From: Caballeronia zhejiangensis
GTDB taxonomy: Bacteria; Pseudomonadota; Gammaproteobacteria; Burkholderiales; Burkholderiaceae
Direction of reading: 5' to 3'
NCBI RefSeq assembly: GCF_000698575.1
Contig: NZ_JFHD01000001.1
Coordinates: 1-64,000, forward strand
Length of the DNA stretch: 64,000 nucleotides
In this document: positions 61,500 through 64,000 of the stretch, in pieces
Layout of the letters: each line of letters begins with the position of its first letter
Position numbering within the stretch: the stretch's first letter is position 1
Program-made: the position numbers and the translations under genes
The notes under the pieces: model-generated
Told to the model about the DNA's origin: nothing
The model's database searches: none
Seen by the model: only the letters and a program-made list of their open reading frames with translations

Positions 61500-61738
61500 T
61501 GGATATTCGACAAATTGAGGCAGTGCTTTCTAAGATGCGCGACTTGCTACGCATCGGCGGACTGAGAGACTGGGCCGATGCGCTTGATAGTTGTGTACTG
61601 GACTTGCCTGTTGATCCTAGCGGTGTGCGAATGAGAATCGTCTCGATGTATGGCGGAATGGGATCGCTGAATGATGTGGTTTTATACAGAAATGGGCAGC
61701 CTCTGATTCGCGAAAACAACGAGCTTGATGATTTATGA
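61496..61738 (+). CDS. Putative immunity protein for the orphan Rhs tip
   Basis: An 80-residue protein; its ATG overlaps the restored stop of the orphan toxin by four bases. The sequence (MMDIRQIEAVLSKMRDLLRIGG, YGGMGSLNDVVLY) resembles a known type of small immunity protein, DUF6966-like, from memory. It probably neutralises the orphan tip toxin. Lower GC than the chromosome. Confidence 0.72.
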   Translation: MMDIRQIEAVLSKMRDLLRIGGLRDWADALDSCVLDLPVDPSGVRMRIVSMYGGMGSLNDVVLYRNGQPLIRENNELDDL

Positions 61739-61971
61739 AGCGAATTGTATCGACTCTGTCATGCGGCACCATAACGCTGTCCCCCTCGTGTCTTGTTGTG
61801 GACTGCAAAGGGTCGCATACGCGGCCCTTTGTTCGTCTACTCGGGGTAATGATCAGCCGTCCGTGTTCAACGTTGACCGACACGAACGGCAATGGCGTCG
61901 CACTCGACGGACATTTGACCGCGTGTGGCAGCCGTCTGATCGCTTACGAGGATCACGGCTCGGTGGGGTAA
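61735..61971 (+). pseudogene. Short frame ending in a PAAR-like C-terminus
   Basis: An open frame begins at an ATG overlapping the immunity stop (ATGA). The first half has no family pattern and encodes a hairpin (61806-61831). The second half reads GVALDGHLTACGSRLIA, like the end of PAAR spike proteins (ALHGHRTSCGATLIA pattern). The N-terminal part of PAAR is missing, so it is probably a remnant of a PAAR gene joined by recombination. A functional small protein cannot be ruled out. Confidence 0.5.
61806..61831 (+). terminator. Hairpin after the second immunity gene
   Basis: Arms CAAAGGGTCGC / GCGGCCCTTTG pair with one G-U and a four-base loop, followed by TTCGTC. It would terminate the orphan cassette transcript 68 bp after the immunity gene. 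Confidence 0.6.
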
Positions 61972-62025
61972 GGGAAATGGTCGAGCGTTGATGCGCGGCT
62001 CGACCTTCGCGACGAGCACCCCAAA

Positions 62026-62044
62026 GGCCCGCCTCGCGCGGGCC
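62026..62044 (-). terminator. Terminator for the frameshifted small gene
   Basis: Stem GGCCCGC / GCGGGCC with a five-base loop. On the minus strand it is followed by TTTGGGG, a short U-tract, 6 bp after the small-gene stop. Confidence 0.55.
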
Positions 62045-62049
62045 CCTAC

Positions 62050-62245
62050 TTATGCGCGCTCGACGTCCTCGCTCGCTTCGTGTTGCGCCTCGCCGCCGTC
62101 CAACTCGCGCAGTTCAACGACGCCTTCAGGTTCCGTCGCGTAGACTTCCGCCTCTCCCGGCGTGAGCGTCGAATCGTTCAGCGTGTCACCGTCCACGATG
62201 ACCCGAATATCTGAAACTGCCCTGGTTCTCGATATGCACCTTCAT
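62050..62245 (-). pseudogene. Frameshifted small gene (would be 64 aa)
   Basis: An ATG at 62245, with AAGGA upstream, opens MKVHIENQGS and soon stops. One frame over, the sequence reads DIRVIVDGDTLNDSTLTPGE then EGVVELRELDGGEAQ to TAA. Removing one T from the TTT at about 62215 joins both halves into a 64-residue protein. The span is 196 bp, one base more than 65 codons. The encoded family is not known to me, but the halves fit together well. Confidence 0.65.
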
Positions 62246-62459
62246 TGCTTTGTGTCCTTGGGGTTAGCGTTGCTGCGGGTGGATGAGCCGATCGATCGAG
62301 TTCGAGCCGCTTTCATGCTCAGGTAACTGCACGCCGCCGTGTCCGCCCGTATTGGCGATGGTGTTGTGATCGCTTCTATGTAGACGAGCGTGCACCTGTG
62401 AAAAATAAGCGCGGCTAGCAGAGCTGCGGCGTAGCGGATGCACATAGCAGAGCGACGCT
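62246..62459. other. No gene recognised
   Basis: About 210 bp between two minus-strand remnants. Short open frames exist but none shows family-like sequence. Confidence 0.4.
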
Positions 62460-62960
62460 TTACGAGAGCGCTCCGAAAGCCTTCCACGTTCCCGGCGTGC
62501 CTGCTGCGGTGCAGGTTCACCCGGCGACGGCTGTTCCGGCTGGGTTGCTATTGGTCATGGTGTCACCGATGACCCACGTTCCGGAGGTCGGCGGAGCCGT
62601 GCCTCGCAATACGCGCTGCCCGGGCAGCCGGTTCCCGCTGTCGAAGGACTGAAATGGCGCTACCGCTGTCGTACTGTCGATAGCTCAATTCCGAACGGCA
62701 TAGCGGGCACACTGAAATCGTTGCCCGCGACATCAGCGAGTGCCACGGCCCCCGCTTGAAGATTGATAAGCCCAATCGGATATTGCGTATCGCCTGGGTA
62801 GGTCCGCACGTTCCCCATAATCGATAGCTTGCTGATGGTCACAGTTGCGCTCGTCGAGGAAGCGCCAACCGTGACCGCGCGCTCGTCGCTCGCGCCCGAG
62901 CTGTTGACGTTCAGAATGGCGTTACCGTCAACAACGATCGCTTGAACTGTGCATGCTGCC
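62460..62960 (-). pseudogene. Decayed phage tail-spike/beta-helix-like protein, C-terminal part
   Basis: On the minus strand an N-terminal piece has beta-helix-like repeats (IVVDGNAILNVNSSG, SATVTISKLSIMGNV, INLQAGAVALADVAGND). After STVRQR a frameshift near 62680 leads to a frame with LRGTAPPTSGTWVIGDT. A TGA at 62517-62519, in place of a Trp codon, precedes TCTAAGTPGTWKAFGALS and TAA at 62460. The last part is a well-known C-terminal pattern of phage tail-spike and related proteins (GTAPPTxGTWxxGD, GWVCxxAGTPGTWKxFG). No other phage genes remain. The 5' limit is uncertain. Confidence 0.7.
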
Positions 62961-63231
62961 GCTGGCGCACACGCGACACAACCCGCAACTTCGCACTCTG
63001 CGATGGAAAGCAAGGTTGAGCGGGTCGGCTTCGCCTTCATCGGTTCGCGAGGAGATGCTCGATGTGCCCGTCGAAGCGTGCCGGGTTCGGGCCGCTGCGC
63101 GAGCCGCGCATCGCCGCCCAATCCAGAACCTGACGGACCGTACCATTTCCGTGGTAATGGTTAGTCGAGCCTGAACAATCCTCGAAGCGTTATGATGCAA
63201 GGCTTTGCACTCTGACTGGGGTTGAGGGAAT

Positions 63232-63274
63232 TGCAGGAAGCAGGCATATTAACGCGTAATTCCTGCATTTTTTT
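63232..63274 (+). terminator. Terminator in the IS leader
   Basis: Stem TGCAGGAA / TTCCTGCA (8 bp, 20-nt loop) followed by seven T residues, ending 12 bp before the transposase ATG. It would stop read-through from flanking genes into the transposase. Confidence 0.8.
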
Positions 63275-63285
63275 ACGAGGTGCGG

Positions 63286-64000
63286 ATGGGTCCGAAGGCG
63301 CCTTTGACGGAGGGAGATTTCTTCCGGCAACCGTTGCGTGAACAGATCAATTTGAAGCATCCGTTGGTCGGTTTGGCCGATCTGATCAACTGGGACCGAT
63401 TGGGCGCGTCGATGAGCGAGAGCTTCGTATCGCGCAAAGGGAGACCGGCCACATCCCCAAGGCTAATCGCCGGCTTACTGTACCTCCAGCACGCGTTCGA
63501 CCTGTCCGACGAGGAGGTCGTCTGGCAATGGGTGGAGAATCCGTATTGGCAGGTTTTCACCGGCGAGACGTACTTGCAGACCGAAACGCCGATTGATCCG
63601 TCGAGTCTCACGCGCTGGCGTAAGCGTCTGGGCGAAGCCGGCGTCGAAGAGTTACTGGCCGAGACGATTGAAGCCGCCAAGCGTGCCGGTGTGATCAAGG
63701 CCTCAAGCGTGAAGCACGTGATCGTCGACACGACGGTCATGCAAAAAGCGATCGCCCATCCCACTGATTCACGCTTGCTCGAGCGGTGTCGCGAACATCT
63801 GGTGAAGGCGGCGGCGCGGCACGGATTGAAATTGCGGCAGAACTACAATCGCGAGGCCCCGCGCCTGGCCAGCCAAATCAGCCGCTACGCGCACGCCAAG
63901 CAATACAAGCGAATGAGGAAAGTTCTGCGCACGTTGCGCTCTCGTGTTGGCCGAGTCATGCGTGATGTCGAGCGTCAGCTCGATTCAGTGGCCGACACTG
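63286..64000 (+). CDS. IS5-family transposase, N-terminal part
   Basis: At least 238 residues, cut by the window end. N-terminal DUF772-like domain (ESFVSRKGRPATSPRLIAGLL, then WQWVENPYWQVFTGE), and the first catalytic Asp at Asp148 (HVIVDTTVMQ). The remaining DDE residues lie outside. GAGG precedes the ATG. It appears full at its start and is likely active or recently active. Confidence 0.87.
   Translation, partial: MGPKAPLTEGDFFRQPLREQINLKHPLVGLADLINWDRLGASMSESFVSRKGRPATSPRLIAGLLYLQHAFDLSDEEVVWQWVENPYWQVFTGETYLQTETPIDPSSLTRWRKRLGEAGVEELLAETIEAAKRAGVIKASSVKHVIVDTTVMQKAIAHPTDSRLLERCREHLVKAAARHGLKLRQNYNREAPRLASQISRYAHAKQYKRMRKVLRTLRSRVGRVMRDVERQLDSVADT

Larger units (their letters stand above)
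63200..64000 (+). mobile_element. IS5-family insertion sequence, left part (cut by window edge)
   Basis: The element enters from about 63200 and runs off the right edge. Its exact left end and terminal inverted repeat could not be set without the right end. It holds the transposase start and a leader terminator. It borders the tail-spike pseudogene and may mark the edge of the island. Confidence 0.75.

Noticed and set aside
1..64000. tRNA, rRNA, CRISPR arrays and replication origins
   Set aside because: None was seen: no cloverleaf with a CCA-like end, no ribosomal sequence, no regularly spaced repeats and no origin-type clusters could be recognised by eye.

Overview
The window looks like part of a Burkholderiaceae chromosome, most likely Caballeronia or Paraburkholderia. 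This rests on the high GC, Burkholderia-type sdh genes, many small families typical of that group (DUF1801, DUF4142, RcnB-like, DUF3022-like), and VgrG/Rhs proteins of Burkholderia type. The genus is an inference. No rRNA, tRNA or CRISPR array was recognised.

Layout. 1-5.3 kb: 5' end of the succinate dehydrogenase operon (sdhC-sdhD-sdhA, cut by the left edge), a divergent LysR regulator, a Tat-exported beta-carbonic anhydrase and an AGCS amino-acid symporter. 5.5-11.6 kb: a DUF2165 membrane protein, a sulfonate/sulfate-ester pair (periplasmic binding protein plus TauD-type dioxygenase, without its ABC permease or ATPase), a TonB-dependent siderophore receptor with a Fur-box-like site, and DUF1801 and DUF4142 proteins. 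11.8-17.6 kb: a hybrid histidine kinase, the divergent metR/metE pair around a perfect inverted repeat, and a glutathione transferase. 17.7-24.6 kb: small proteins, an MFS transporter, an isoaspartyl-methyltransferase/erythromycin-esterase fusion, an RcnB-like protein, a zinc ribbon and an MgtC-family protein. 24.7-33.2 kb: a PoxB-like TPP enzyme, a GMC-oxidoreductase remnant, an SDR, a translationally coupled operon (zinc alcohol dehydrogenase, alpha/beta hydrolase, unknown 463-aa protein), a ParB-like protein and a glycosidase-like lipoprotein.

33.7-39.1 kb: an accessory aa3-type oxidase operon (subunit II with fused cytochrome c, subunit I, subunit III, a membrane protein, a three-haem cytochrome c). 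Its genes overlap or nearly touch. 39.2-46.4 kb: two related small helical proteins, an SDR and a signalling operon made of a giant CheB-CheR-PAS-kinase-receiver protein, a separate CheB-like methylesterase with a zinc-finger tail and one of the small helical proteins. 46.7-54.9 kb: a degenerate serine recombinase, small proteins, a LysE exporter, an SDR, a methyltransferase, an FAD monooxygenase, and a TauE/SafE transporter with a frameshifted DUF1634 partner opposite an IclR regulator.

54.9-64 kb is an accessory island of decaying pieces. It holds a structured intergenic segment, an apparent chimera of a VgrG N-terminal domain with an Rhs body, a frame break inside the YD repeats, a low-GC toxin tip with an overlapping putative immunity gene, and a second (orphan) Rhs toxin tip with its own immunity gene and an amber codon near the toxin end. 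It continues with a PAAR-like tail, a frameshifted small gene, a phage tail-spike-like pseudogene and the start of an IS5-family element that runs off the right edge. This looks like a contact-dependent (type VI secretion, Rhs) toxin locus undergoing tip exchange and decay, and it is the most interesting part of the window.
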